Source: Fimbriimonas sp. (GTDB lineage Bacteria; Armatimonadota; Fimbriimonadia; Fimbriimonadales; Fimbriimonadaceae). Taken from it: DNA of 19,599 bases. The stretch is taken from the NCBI GenBank assembly GCA_030447945.1, contig JAUJNV010000037.1, forward strand, positions 1-19,599, written 5' to 3'. A program made the translations under genes and the position numbers. Positions 8,617-16,621 of the stretch are shown here, piece by piece (the first letter of the stretch is position 1; every line of letters starts with the position of its first letter). The notes under the pieces are model-generated. The model saw nothing but the letters and a program-made list of their open reading frames with translations. It did not search any database and was not told the DNA's origin.

Positions 8617-9066
8617 ATGGAAGTCCTGAGCGCCTGCTGCGGGATGGTCGTCTGCCCGCTCGTATGGCTCGCGTGGATCGTGCCGTGGAGGCGTGGCCTG
8701 TTTCCGAAGTGGGTCGGCCCCATCGGGGCGGGCCTTCTACTTTCGATCACCCTCCTCGCCACTTGGGGAACGCTGACGTACGTGCTGCTGAGCGAGCCGC
8801 TGGTCGCGGCGAGCCGGCAGGGCGATCTTCAGGAAGTGAGGCGCCTGCTTTCGATCGGAGCCAGCCCCGACGCTCGCGCGGAGTTCGGGACGCCGCTCTT
8901 AGAAGCCGTCGAAGGCGGGCACACGGAAGTCGTCCGCGCACTTCTCCAGGCGGGAGCGGACCCCAACCAGCCGGACGGCCCCGGCGGAAAGAGCCCTCTC
9001 CGCCTCGCCAAAGCGGCCGGGCATAGAGAGATCGCGCGGCTCCTGCGCCAGGCCGGAGCGCGCTGA
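8617..9066 (+). CDS. membrane-anchored ankyrin-repeat protein
   Basis: A 149-residue protein. Two hydrophobic segments (about residues 5-23 and 33-58) are followed by about three ankyrin repeats: EPLVAASRQGDLQEVRRLL, TPLLEAVEGGHTEVVRALL and SPLRLAKAAGHREIARLL, each ending in the usual GA turn. Ankyrin repeats bind other proteins, so it is probably a membrane-tethered interaction module; the partner is unknown. I took the ATG at 8617, which begins seven bases after the transketolase stop, instead of a TTG at 8590 inside transketolase. The tight spacing suggests co-transcription with tkt. It reads in one frame and ends cleanly, just before the stretch where frames start to break. Confidence 0.8.
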   Translation: MEVLSACCGMVVCPLVWLAWIVPWRRGLFPKWVGPIGAGLLLSITLLATWGTLTYVLLSEPLVAASRQGDLQEVRRLLSIGASPDARAEFGTPLLEAVEGGHTEVVRALLQAGADPNQPDGPGGKSPLRLAKAAGHREIARLLRQAGAR

Positions 9067-9147
9067 TCCCAAACCTCGGTCTGGCTTGGCGCGTCCAACA
9101 CGGGTAGGGTTGCAGGGATGCCCGACGCGGCAACGGGAGGAGTGTAG

Positions 9148-10003
9148 ATGGCAGATTTCAGAGCGAGCCGCCGGATATCGGTTGTCGTCGCATGTGCGGC
9201 GGTAGCGCTGAGCGGATGTAGCGGCGAGGGCGGCGGCAACAACGGACCGCCTCCGGCGGGAACTCCCCAGGCTCTCGTTCTCGACTCGTCCAACAACCTC
9301 AGGAAGATCCGCCTCGACAACGGGCGTTTGGTCGGGCGTCCTTTCAGTGTCACCGGTCTCCAAGCGGAGAGAGTTCTCTCGGCGTGGACTTCTGCCCGCT
9401 AACGGCGTGCTCTACGGGCTCGGCAGCACCGGCCGGCTCTACACGATCGACGCCACAACGGGTGTCGCGACGCAAGTGGGCACCGCTGTTTTTCCTGGAA
9501 ACCTCGTAGGCCGGATCGGCTTCGACTTCAACCCGGTAGCGGATCGCATCCGTGTCGTCACGGACCGCTTCCAGAACTTCTCGGCTAAATCCGGACGATG
9601 CCACGGTGACATCCGACACCGACGTCGCCTACGACGCTGCAGGACCGAATGCCACGGCACGGCAATCCTCTGGCGCCGCCGCCTACACGAACAACTTCCC
9701 GGGCCCCCAACACCACTCTGTACGTCCTCGACGCGGACCTGAACGCCCTCGTAGCACAGCCCGCAGGGTGGGAGGAAATCCTTCCCCGAATATGGGCGTG
9801 CTGACCGTCGTCGGTCCGCTGGGGTGGACTTCGCCGCGGGCGGCTTCGACATCTCGGAACGACCGGAACGGCTTTCGCCTCTGGAGGTTCAAGAAGGACA
9901 CCCGGTCGCGCTTTTTCGCCATCAACCTGACGAACGGCCTCGCCCAGCGAATCGCCCGCCCGAGCGTCGGCAGCGAGTGCGCAGTCTGGCGATTATTCCG
10001 TAG
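9148..10003 (+). pseudogene. DUF4394-domain lipoprotein, frame broken several times
   Basis: The start is convincing: ATG at 9148 with GGGAGGAG five bases upstream, then a lipoprotein signal peptide ending ALSGC (Cys24) and a Gly/Asn/Pro linker. After about 9360 the frame shifts repeatedly. Read across frames, the pieces are LGVDF, GVLYGLGSTGRLYTIDATTG, IGFDFNPVADRIRVVTD, RLNPDDATVTSDTDVAYDA, AAAYTNNFPG, TLYVLDADLNALVAQPAG, GVLTVVGPLG, FAAGGFDIS, INLTNGLAQRIA and RSLAIIP. They follow one another in the order expected of DUF4394, an extracytoplasmic beta-propeller-like repeat domain of unknown function. The last piece ends in CCG-TAG at 9998-10003, the first bases of a large inverted repeat. 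I think the shifts are sequence errors, not decay, because conservation is high in every piece. Confidence 0.75.
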
Positions 10004-10141
10004 AGTCGTTGGTCGTTGGTCGTTGATCGTGAGTCGTGGACCGTGGACCGTGATCCAGACAGGAAGCGCGTTCGGTAGAGCTGAATCTGCATTCGCGGTC
10101 CACGGTCCACGACTCACGATCAACGACCAACGACTCTACGG
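9998..10141. repeat. inverted repeat of degenerate 7-bp units
   Basis: Left arm 9998-10050 and right arm 10096-10141 are perfect inverted copies except that the left arm has one extra 7-bp unit. The 45-nt centre is 10051-10095. Both arms begin CCGTAGAGT and continue as back-to-back 7-bp units of the form CGTNGNN. In the left arm these are CGTTGGT twice, then CGTTGAT, CGTGAGT and CGTGGAC twice. As RNA or single-stranded DNA it would form a 46-bp stem with a 7-nt bulge. It sits exactly between two convergent genes. It is too long and lacks the T run of a standard intrinsic terminator. I know of heptamer repeats in cyanobacteria but cannot name a family for this one. Confidence 0.92.
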
Positions 10142-11115
10142 TCTTTCCGCGCAGCCGCTCGCGCTGCGGATGGCGGCGTCAAGATGCGGCAGGCGTCGGC
10201 GGCGACGAGGGGATCGTGATTCCCATCAGGGCGTCTCTCCTTTGGAGGCAGTTGCGGAAATAGCGGGCGGGGTTCGTCTCCTGGAAGTGCCTGCGGTTCG
10301 TACACGATGGGGTCTTCGCGCGGGACGTTCTTGATGACCTTGCCCCCGGAGACGGAGAGCGTCCCCGTCTTGCCGTGGACGACCGGGTTCGGGGCCCACG
10401 TCGAAACCGAAGGTCGCCCACGTGCCCTCGATGATCGCACTCATCTTCGGGTATCGCAGAACGCAGATCGCGTGGTCGTCGGGAACGGGATAATCCTTGG
10501 TGAAGTTACCTCGGACGCAGTAGACGCTCTCCGGCAGGCCGAAGAACCAGCGACAGAGGACGGCGCCGTAGGAGCAGAAGTCTGCGATGGCCCCACCGCC
10601 GTTCGGCTCTCATCGTACAGCCAGCCGACAAAGTGTTCGTCACCCGATCTCCTTCGGCCCGTGGTGCCCGTTGCGGTATCGGAGGTGGAATACCGGTCCG
10701 ACTTCCCCTGCGAACCCGGGCGTAGAGGTCATAGAGCCAGGGTTCCAGGCAAGCGGCCAGTTGATCATGAGCGCCCTGCGCTCGTCCGCATGGCCTCCAG
10801 CATTCGATCGGCGTCGACGGCGTTCGCCGCCATCGCCTTTCTACCATGCAGGATGCCTCGGCCTAGCGCCTCCACCGTAATCTGCGTCGACTCGACATTG
10901 TCGCTCGTCAAGGAGCGCGTCCAGCTTCTCCCCTATCGAGCATCTCGCGGTAATCGCCGTAGGTGCGCTCGAAATCCGGCTGCGCCTTGTCGATCAGGGG
11001 CGTCCGGTCCGCCACCGCCACCAGCCGAGCACCCGGCACCTTCTTCCACGCGTCGATCAGTCCCCAAACATGCCCATGCGAGGCCCGCCCCGCCAACCGT
11101 CATCTCGTCCGCCAT
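10136..11115 (-). pseudogene. Gfo/Idh/MocA-family oxidoreductase, frame broken several times
   Basis: Read across frames from about 11115 downward, the pieces are GRASHGHVWGLIDAWKKVPG, ARLVAVADRTPLIDKAQ, YGDYREMLD, FHLRYRNGHHGPKEI, DFCSYGAVLCRWFFGLPESV, AIIEGTWATFGFDVGP, VHGKTGTLSVSGGKVI, NPARYFRNCL, PLVAADACRIL and LDAAIRSASGCAERP. The order matches an NAD(P)-dependent Gfo/Idh/MocA oxidoreductase: N-terminal nucleotide-binding domain, then a C-terminal alpha/beta domain with a late Gly-rich strand. These enzymes oxidise sugars, polyols or similar compounds; the substrate cannot be inferred. The gene would end at TAG on the complement of 10136-10138, inside the right arm of the inverted repeat. 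The frame changes are probably sequence errors. The start at 11115 is approximate. Confidence 0.72.
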
Positions 11116-11119
11116 GCGC

Positions 11120-12032
11120 CGACCATACCAGCGACGGCCGCTGGAGTTCTTGAGCAGCGAGTGGTCGCCAGGCGAAGGGCGACCACCGCTTCCGTCGCGC
11201 CCTTAGCGAGCGAGAGCACGGTCCAGATCGCCGCCAAGCGGTATCCGGCGAGGGTGGCGAGTTTGGCGGAGGCCGCGCGCCCTTCGCGATGTGGTCCTCC
11301 GGCGGCGTGGTGCCTTCGGGAGACTGTATACGAGGGACTTGGAGGGCGAGACCGATTGCCCAGGCGCTCGGGTCCTAGATCGACAGGGCCGGAAATGGTC
11401 GGCGCAGGGCGGTCATCAGGGTATCCGCCTGGAGTCGCATGGCGCTCCGTATCCGCGGTGAGGGGCGCTCGTACACGTGAAAAAGGCTGAGGCCGGCGTC
11501 CCAGAGAGCGTGCAGGTTCGAGGGGGGCTCGCGCCGACGGCGTGAGCCGGGTCTCGAGCATGAACTCGTTGCCGCCCCGGTCGCCGCTGGGATGGGCGTC
11601 GGTGTCGCGGGCTACGGTGTGCAAGGGCTGGTGGATGTCGCCGATGGCGAGCAGGTGATGGAGAGCGTCCGGCAAGCGCTCCGAGTCGGCTTGCCCCCGT
11701 CGGCGAATGCAGCGCGGAACCGCTCTATCGCCCAGACCACGTTTTGCTCCAGGGGCCGGTTGTTTGTCGTCTTGCCGTCGGTGCAGGCGCTGGTTCGTGG
11801 TGCCAGCGACCGGTCTCGCCGAGCGGGAGTCGTCGGCCCAGCAGGCGGCGGTGAGGAACGTCGAGGTCTTTTCGGTGCCCCGACCGCGAGCCGCCGGCCT
11901 CGCAAGGTCTGCGGCTTGATGGACCTCTCCCGCGACGGCAGCGACCACCATGTGGCCCGTGTCCGACCACGCTAGGGCAGCGGCCGGACCCCCAGGCGAG
12001 AAGAGCGAAAAGACAAATCGAGAAGCCCGCAC
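11120..12032 (-). pseudogene. S1/P1-type nuclease, secreted, frame broken
   Basis: A zinc-dependent single-strand nuclease or phosphodiesterase family member. From a GTG at 12032 a signal peptide (RASRFVFSLF...AAALA) ends just before WSDTGHMVVAAVA. In this family Trp1 and the following His are zinc ligands. Further pieces in order are FLTAACWADD, NVVWAIERFRAAFADG, HHLLAIGDIHQPLHTV, DRGGNEFM, NLHALWDAGL, SAWAIGLAL and LATLAGYRLAAI. HxxGDIHQPLH and NLHxxWD are the trinuclear zinc-site signatures, so catalytic residues are intact wherever they can be read. The pieces lie in different frames and the C-terminal end is not certain. It would act outside the cytoplasm, probably in nucleic-acid scavenging. 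Its 3' end is close to the start of the Gfo/Idh/MocA gene, suggesting one minus-strand transcript. Confidence 0.75.
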
Positions 12033-12052
12033 GCCGAAGGCTACCCGTAACG

Positions 12053-12075
12053 CCGACGGCGCTCCGCCGTCGGCC
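12053..12075. repeat. perfect 10-bp hairpin upstream of the nuclease gene
   Basis: GCCGACGGCG (12053-12062), a CTC loop and CGCCGTCGGC (12066-12075) form a perfect stem. It lies about 20 bases upstream of the proposed nuclease start, in its leader on the minus strand. There is no T run, so a leader structure or a short palindromic repeat is as likely as a terminator. Confidence 0.55.
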
Positions 12076-12173
12076 AACTCCCGTTAAAGGACGGGACCCG
12101 ACTTCCGATGGTTTAATGCATGATCGCCTTGCGCGCTACGACGAAACGGGGTAATGCCCGGAGGAACTCAGCG

Positions 12174-12314
12174 ATGATCATTCGCCCGGCTAATCCTCGA
12201 CATGGTCGTGGTCGACCTGCTGCTCGCCGGGATCTTTCTCACCGGTCCGGGGCGCCGGAAGAGAGATCGCCGCGCTCCGGCGAATCTCGTTCATCGGCGC
12301 TGGCCCGGCGATAG
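12174..12314 (+). pseudogene. possible small membrane protein, two frame shifts
   Basis: A strong ribosome binding site, GGAGGAA (12160-12166), stands seven bases before an ATG at 12174. The start frame reads MII, then the adjacent frame gives RLILDMVVVDLLLAGIFLTG, a good single membrane helix. The starting frame then gives APEERSPRSGESRSSALARR and a stop at 12312-12314, at the foot of a hairpin. This would be a protein of about 47 residues with one helix and an Arg-rich tail. Two compensating indels are needed, as elsewhere in this stretch. No function can be proposed. Without the corrections the open frame is an unconvincing Arg-rich peptide. Confidence 0.3.
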
Positions 12315-12342
12315 AGCAAGGCTCTACCTCAGCCCGTTTTTT
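12312..12342 (+). terminator. possible terminator after the small plus-strand gene
   Basis: TAGAGC-AAG-GCTCTA (12312-12326) is a perfect 6-bp hairpin and a run of six T follows at 12337-12342. The T run starts ten bases after the stem, further than in a standard intrinsic terminator. It overlaps the end of mazG on the other strand, where the run codes for Glu-Lys. Confidence 0.3.
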
Positions 12343-13284
12343 CAGAACGACTCTGGCTTGGCGCCAGAAACTGCGCTTCCGGGGAGAGATCGCCCAGGGG
12401 CACCTCGGCTAGCCGCTCCATCTCCTCGAAGCGCCGCACGAAGATCAAGCATCTTGCGAGAGCCCGGCTCGACCTTCGGCCCAACGGGCCAGGTTCGCCG
12501 CAATAAACACAAGATCTCCGGCCTCCACTCGGCCGGCGTCGCCGCCCTCCATAAAGCCCCTCAGCTCCTCCTCCTCACGGAGCTTGTCGGCGACCGCTTG
12601 GATGTCCGGGCCACTCGGAATCCGGCACGGGCGGCCCGCTTGCTGATCTCGTAGGCCCGCAGAAGGAAGGCATGGCTTTCGGTACGCCCGCGAGGACGGA
12701 CGCGGGGCCCTCGCCCTTTTCATCGCGCTTGATCGGTCCCAGCCGTGCAGCACCTCGTCCGCGTCTTTGCTTCGCCGGTGCCCAAAGACGTGCGGGTGGC
12801 GGCGGACGGAGCTTCTCGACGATTCCCCGTGCCACGTCGCTGGTGTCGAACCTGCCCGCGAGCTTCTCGATCTGGGCGTGCATCACGGGCTGCAGCAGGG
12901 GTCGCCGAGCTCTTCCGCAGGGCATCCGGGTCACCGGCGTCGATGGCTTCGACCACCCTCGCAGGCTTCCTCGAGCAGATGTCTTTTCAGGCTAACGTGG
13001 GTCTGCGCCTGGTCCCAGGGCAGCCGCCCGGACCGGGAGGAGGCGATCCACCACGGAAACGAGTTCCCCGAAGGCGCCGCTCGATGCTTCCGAAAGCACG
13101 AGGACGGCACTGTCGGGGACGCCCCCCACCGGGGATCGGCTCCACCGCCACTCCCGGCGGCGCGCAGTACCCCGCCGCCGAAGGCGCCGTCGGAGTCGGC
13201 GTGGTGCAGACGCTTGCCCCGCGCAGGGCCCGCCAGCTCCTCAGAGCTCGGGGTAGGCGAGTGTACCACCTCGACCACCCTCAA
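12329..13284 (-). pseudogene. mazG: nucleoside triphosphate pyrophosphohydrolase MazG, frame broken
   Basis: Hydrolyses nucleoside triphosphates to monophosphate and pyrophosphate, for house-cleaning or ppGpp-related control. The cross-frame reading gives LPWDQAQTHVSLKRHLLEEA, VVEAIDAGDPDALRKELGD, LLQPVMHAQIEKLAGRFD, DVARGIVEKLRRRHPHVFG, ADEVLHGWD, SVLAGVPKAMPSFLRAYEIS, DIQAVADKLREEEELRGFME, EAGDLVFIAANLARW and FVRRFEEMERLAEVPLGDLS. These match both MazG repeats in order, including the acidic EE...E and ELGD metal-binding residues. From the TTG at 13284 about 70-90 extra N-terminal residues precede the MazG domain; I do not recognise them. That TTG overlaps the stop of the upstream isomerase gene (TTGA), so translation is probably coupled. 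Frame breaks are probably sequence errors. Confidence 0.78.
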
Positions 13285-14257
13285 CCCCCGTTCGCGGAAG
13301 CGTCGCCGGTTTGCCTCAGATACGCCTGGACGAACTTGTAGGCGTCCGCGAACTGTGCGTCGCGGATGTCGATCTTGGCTTCGCCCGCAGCGCCCTCATC
13401 TCGGCGGCAAGGTCGTTCTTCCTGATGCGGCCTTGTCGAGCATCAGGCTGCGTCGCAGCTCGCGTCGCCGGGCCGGCGTGAGCTCGAGCAGCTTCGGAGC
13501 GTGACGCCTTCGAGGAGATACTTCACGAACATCTTCCTCGGCTGATCCTCCGTCCCAGAGTGATCCACGGGGTGGTCTGCCGATCTTCGTCCCGTCCACA
13601 ACGTCGCGAACCTGAGGCGTGAGCCGCTCTATCGGGAACTCGCCGCCGCAAACGCCGTCGCTGCGGCTCGCGTCGACGCTCCGCGCGCTCGCTACTCGGA
13701 GAATTTTTTACCGGCCACGAGATCGGGTGTCGACGGCCTTCTGGCTGGCGTCGCTGTCGACGACAATCACACGTAGCTTCGGCCGACCTTGGAGGTCGTG
13801 AAGCGGGTCGGGTTTTCCTTGTAGTGCTTGTCGATCTCCCGATCGGTGATCACGACCCCAAAGTCGCGATCTTGAATTGCGCGATCTGGTAGCGCACCAG
13901 GTTCTTCGGCTCGGCGGTGCGCCGCGCTCTTCCAGGTCGCAAGCAGCGTGGGCTGCTCGGTCAACTTCCGCGTTATACTCGGCGTCCACTTCGACCTCCG
14001 TCGGCACGCTCCCTTTTGCTTGGCGAGCTGGAGGACCAAGCGCTCCGTACCGAGCTGCTCCAGGGTGGGAAGCCGGGGGGGAACTCGGCGATGACGTTGC
14101 CCATCTTTTTGCCACGCCGGCCAGAAACTCCATTTCGGCGGCCACCTCGAGCCCTTGATCTCCTCGCCGTTAACGGTGGCGACGGTGCGGGTGTGGATCG
14201 ACCTGCGCGACGGCAACGCCGGCGAGCAAGGGCGGCGGCGGTAAATAGTCTCTTCAA
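13281..14257 (-). pseudogene. parvulin-type peptidyl-prolyl isomerase (SurA/PrsA-like), frame broken
   Basis: An exported chaperone/isomerase that helps proteins fold outside the cytoplasm. A TTG at 14257 with GGAG eight bases upstream opens a signal peptide (KRLFTAAALAGVAVAQVD by switching frame once). Then come RTVATVNGEEIKGSEVAAEM (SurA_N-type start), LEQLGTERLVLQLAKQKG, VPTEVEVDAEYNAEV, VVITDREIDKHYKENPTRFT, VRVIVVDSDASQKAVDT, GGEFPIERLTPQVRDVV, DGTKIG, LLELTPARRRELRRSLMLDK and AKIDIRDAQFADAYKFV. The RVIVVDSDASQKAV to PQVRDVV stretch is the rotamase domain. The total would be about 325 residues, normal for PrsA/SurA types. It overlaps the start of mazG by four bases. The frame changes are probably sequence errors. 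Confidence 0.75.
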
Positions 14258-14343
14258 TTCGTTTTCTCCAGGGCAGATCCTATTCGTCTTCGGCTGCGGC
14301 ACGGCAGGAGACGCTTCGGCGCTCGCTGCACACTACCCCTCCA

Positions 14344-16462
14344 CTACGCCATCAGTTCCTGAGCGGCTTCCGTTTCCAGCATATGACGAATACGCGCGAC
14401 GGCATGGGCGCGGCTCCAGGAACCCCGACGCTCCCGCGCCGCGTCCTCGTACGACGTGGACCGGGCAAAGATCGTCCGGATCTTCATCTGGTGGTCGTCC
14501 TCCGTCAATCCTCTTCCACGACATCCGCCATGGGCGGAGTCGATCGTCCCGCCGAGCGGCCCTTCCGGCGTCACCCACTGAGGGCGGGGAACGGGCGTCG
14601 CCTCCGAGGCAGGCGACGGAGCCTCCGTGAGGAGCCGGTCAGGGTGGTAGACGGTGACTCAGTGGTACGAAGGTATCCCGGATGCCGAGGCGTGGTGATC
14701 GGCGTTGTCTGCCACCAGCCCCCTCGGCGAGGACCAGGGCCGCTTCGCTCAGCCGCGCCGCGCCTGCGGATGTTCGCCGCATCACCGGTCGTCCACATCC
14801 ATGCGGATGAGCCCCCACGCGCAACTCGGGCATCCCGATCTGGCCTCCCACAGGCCGCGATCAGGTGCGGGAAGTACCATCTCGAAGCCGCCGCCGAGGC
14901 GGTGGCCGAACTGGCGGCGACTGGCCAATCACGCTCTCGAAAAGCTCGCCGAGCCGCTGGAACTTCGCGAGGGCACCGTCCATGTCGGCGCGGTTTTCCA
15001 GATGGCGGCCAGGAAAGTTGAGGCCGTACCCCTCGCCGAGAAGGAGCGCGCTTCGCTGGCGAGCACGAGCCGGTCCAGCGACTTCGACTCGAGAAGCACC
15101 GTCAGCTCGTCCACGACTGAAGGGCTGAAGACGCCCATCTTGCTTGTGGCGGCAGAGGGCAATAACACCGTCGCCCAACGCCTGGAGCGTGCAGAGTCGC
15201 CGGCCACATCGTCGAAGTCCTCGATTGCCGCGTACTGCGACCCGGATCCGGGCGCGTGTACACGTTATCGTGCCCGAGGAAGGTCCCGCCCTCGTAGTAG
15301 CGGGGGGTATCGCCGAGATGCTCGTGGCCGATGGCATCCATGAGCCTGCAAGGCCGAGCTGCCAGCCAAAGCCCCAGCATGACGCGGTCGAAGTCGAGCA
15401 CGCTGTGGCTGATCTCGCCTTTGATCGCCTGGGCGAAGCGGAGTACGGGCGATCTGTGGTCCTCAGGTACTCGCCGACCTCGTCGCGCCCGCCGAGCGCT
15501 CGGCCGACGCGCTCGCCGAGGGGCGGTTGACCATCTTCGATGGTCGGGATCTCGACGATCCTGCATGAAAGCAGTACGCGAACGTCTGGAGGTCGAGGAC
15601 GAGAAGTTCCTTGCTCTCCTTGCAGTAATAGCCCTGTCGACCTTGTGCCGAGTCACCCTCGGGCGAACAACGGTGCACGGAGAGCCGGGAAGGTTGAACA
15701 CGGACCGGTCGGGGCTCTCCCGGCGGTCGCAGCACGATCCATGCGCGATGTCTACGCATCACGTCCAGTCCCACGAGTCCTGTTCAGCCGGAAGCTGCCG
15801 CTGCGGGGCCGCCCGAGGAAGAGGCCGGTAGTGGCATCTACTTCCTCCACGCTCAGGTGCAGCCGCTCGGCAGTGTGGACGGCATTGAACATGGACCACA
15901 TCCCAAGCGGTTGGCGATGAACCCGGGAGTGTCCTTCGCGAGCGACGCGACGTGCGACCCTCCTCAGAAAGCTCGTCAGCGCCGCCACGGCGGCGGGATC
16001 CGCCCTCCGTCGGGTCGAGTTCGAGGAGCTCGATAGGGGCGGATTAAAGAAGTGGTGCCGGACGAAGCGGCGGCGGAAGCTTCGTGGAACGGCCTCGGCC
16101 AGAGCGGATATTCTGCAGGCTGCTCGTATTGGTCGAGATTGCGTTGTCTGCCTCGATGTCGCCGAGGGCAGCGTACAGCGCGCGCCGGCATCCAAGTTCT
16201 CGAAGATGGCCTCGCAGACCCAGTCGGCGGCGGCAAAGGAGAGGTTGTCTTCGATGGTGCCGAGCTGGATGCCGTCGCCGCGTTCATGGGTCGGGGCGGG
16301 GAGACGAGCCGCACGCGCCCTGCTGAACGCTTCCCGGGACGCTTTTGGGTCAGGTCGAGGAGGCCAACGTCGAAGCTAAGTTGGCAAGCGGCGCGGCGAT
16401 ACCGCTTCCCATAGTGCCTGGCCCGATGACGCAGACCGTCTTCGCCCTGAGCCAGTGATCGA
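14344..16462 (-). pseudogene. fadN: FadN-type 3-hydroxyacyl-CoA dehydrogenase/enoyl-CoA hydratase, frame broken
   Basis: A two-domain fatty acid beta-oxidation enzyme with the dehydrogenase first, as in Bacillus FadN (opposite to E. coli FadB/FadJ). Cross-frame reading from the minus strand gives KTVCVIGPGTMGSGIA (NAD-binding loop), GDGIQLGTIEDNLSFAAADW, VCEAIFENLDAG, AISTNTSSLQNI, FRRRFVRHHFFNPP (the HFFNPP hallmark), GMWSMFNAVHTAERLHLSVE, EVDATTGLFLGRPRSGSFRL, GQGYYCKESKELLVLDLQTF and WGFGWQLG. The C-terminal hydratase half gives MGVFSPSVVDELTVLLESKS, LDRLVLASEARSFSA, MDGALAKFQRLG, IGMPELRVG and ARIRHMLETEAAQELM. The upstream start is uncertain: AEAPFDHWLRAKTV can be read further upstream. 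Usually such a gene is followed by a thiolase, but none is seen here. The frame breaks are probably sequence errors. Confidence 0.8.
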
Positions 16463-16522
16463 AAGGTGCCTCTGCCGCCGAGTTCGCCGCCCCCCGCACC
16501 CGCCGCCGCGGGCGCCGTTACC

Positions 16523-16544
16523 TTCGCCCTTTCATTCGGGCGAA
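16523..16544. repeat. 7-bp hairpin between divergent fadN and infC
   Basis: TTCGCCC (16523-16529) and GGGCGAA (16538-16544) enclose an 8-base loop, upstream of both divergent genes. It could be an operator-like palindrome or a leader hairpin. It lies in the stretch of doubtful sequence quality. Confidence 0.35.
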
Positions 16545-16621
16545 CCTGGGCTATCTTCGTCTTGGACGTGCGTGGGCCATGCAGTAGCTTACGAAGGTGA
16601 GAACATAGCAGGCTATAGAAG

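Noticed and set aside
9360..10003. Programmed frameshifting in the DUF4394 gene
   Set aside because: Too many shifts in both directions, with no repeated slippery site, and the same occurs in unrelated neighbours.
9998..10141. CRISPR array or insertion sequence
   Set aside because: No spacer pattern, no transposase, and the units are 7 bp in inverted arms.
10307..11206. 299-codon plus-strand open frame
   Set aside because: Low-complexity Arg/Pro/Ser-rich translation; the other strand shows a recognisable oxidoreductase.
12745..13504. Overlapping plus-strand frames of 198 and 245 codons
   Set aside because: Antisense to readable MazG and isomerase pieces; no motif of their own.
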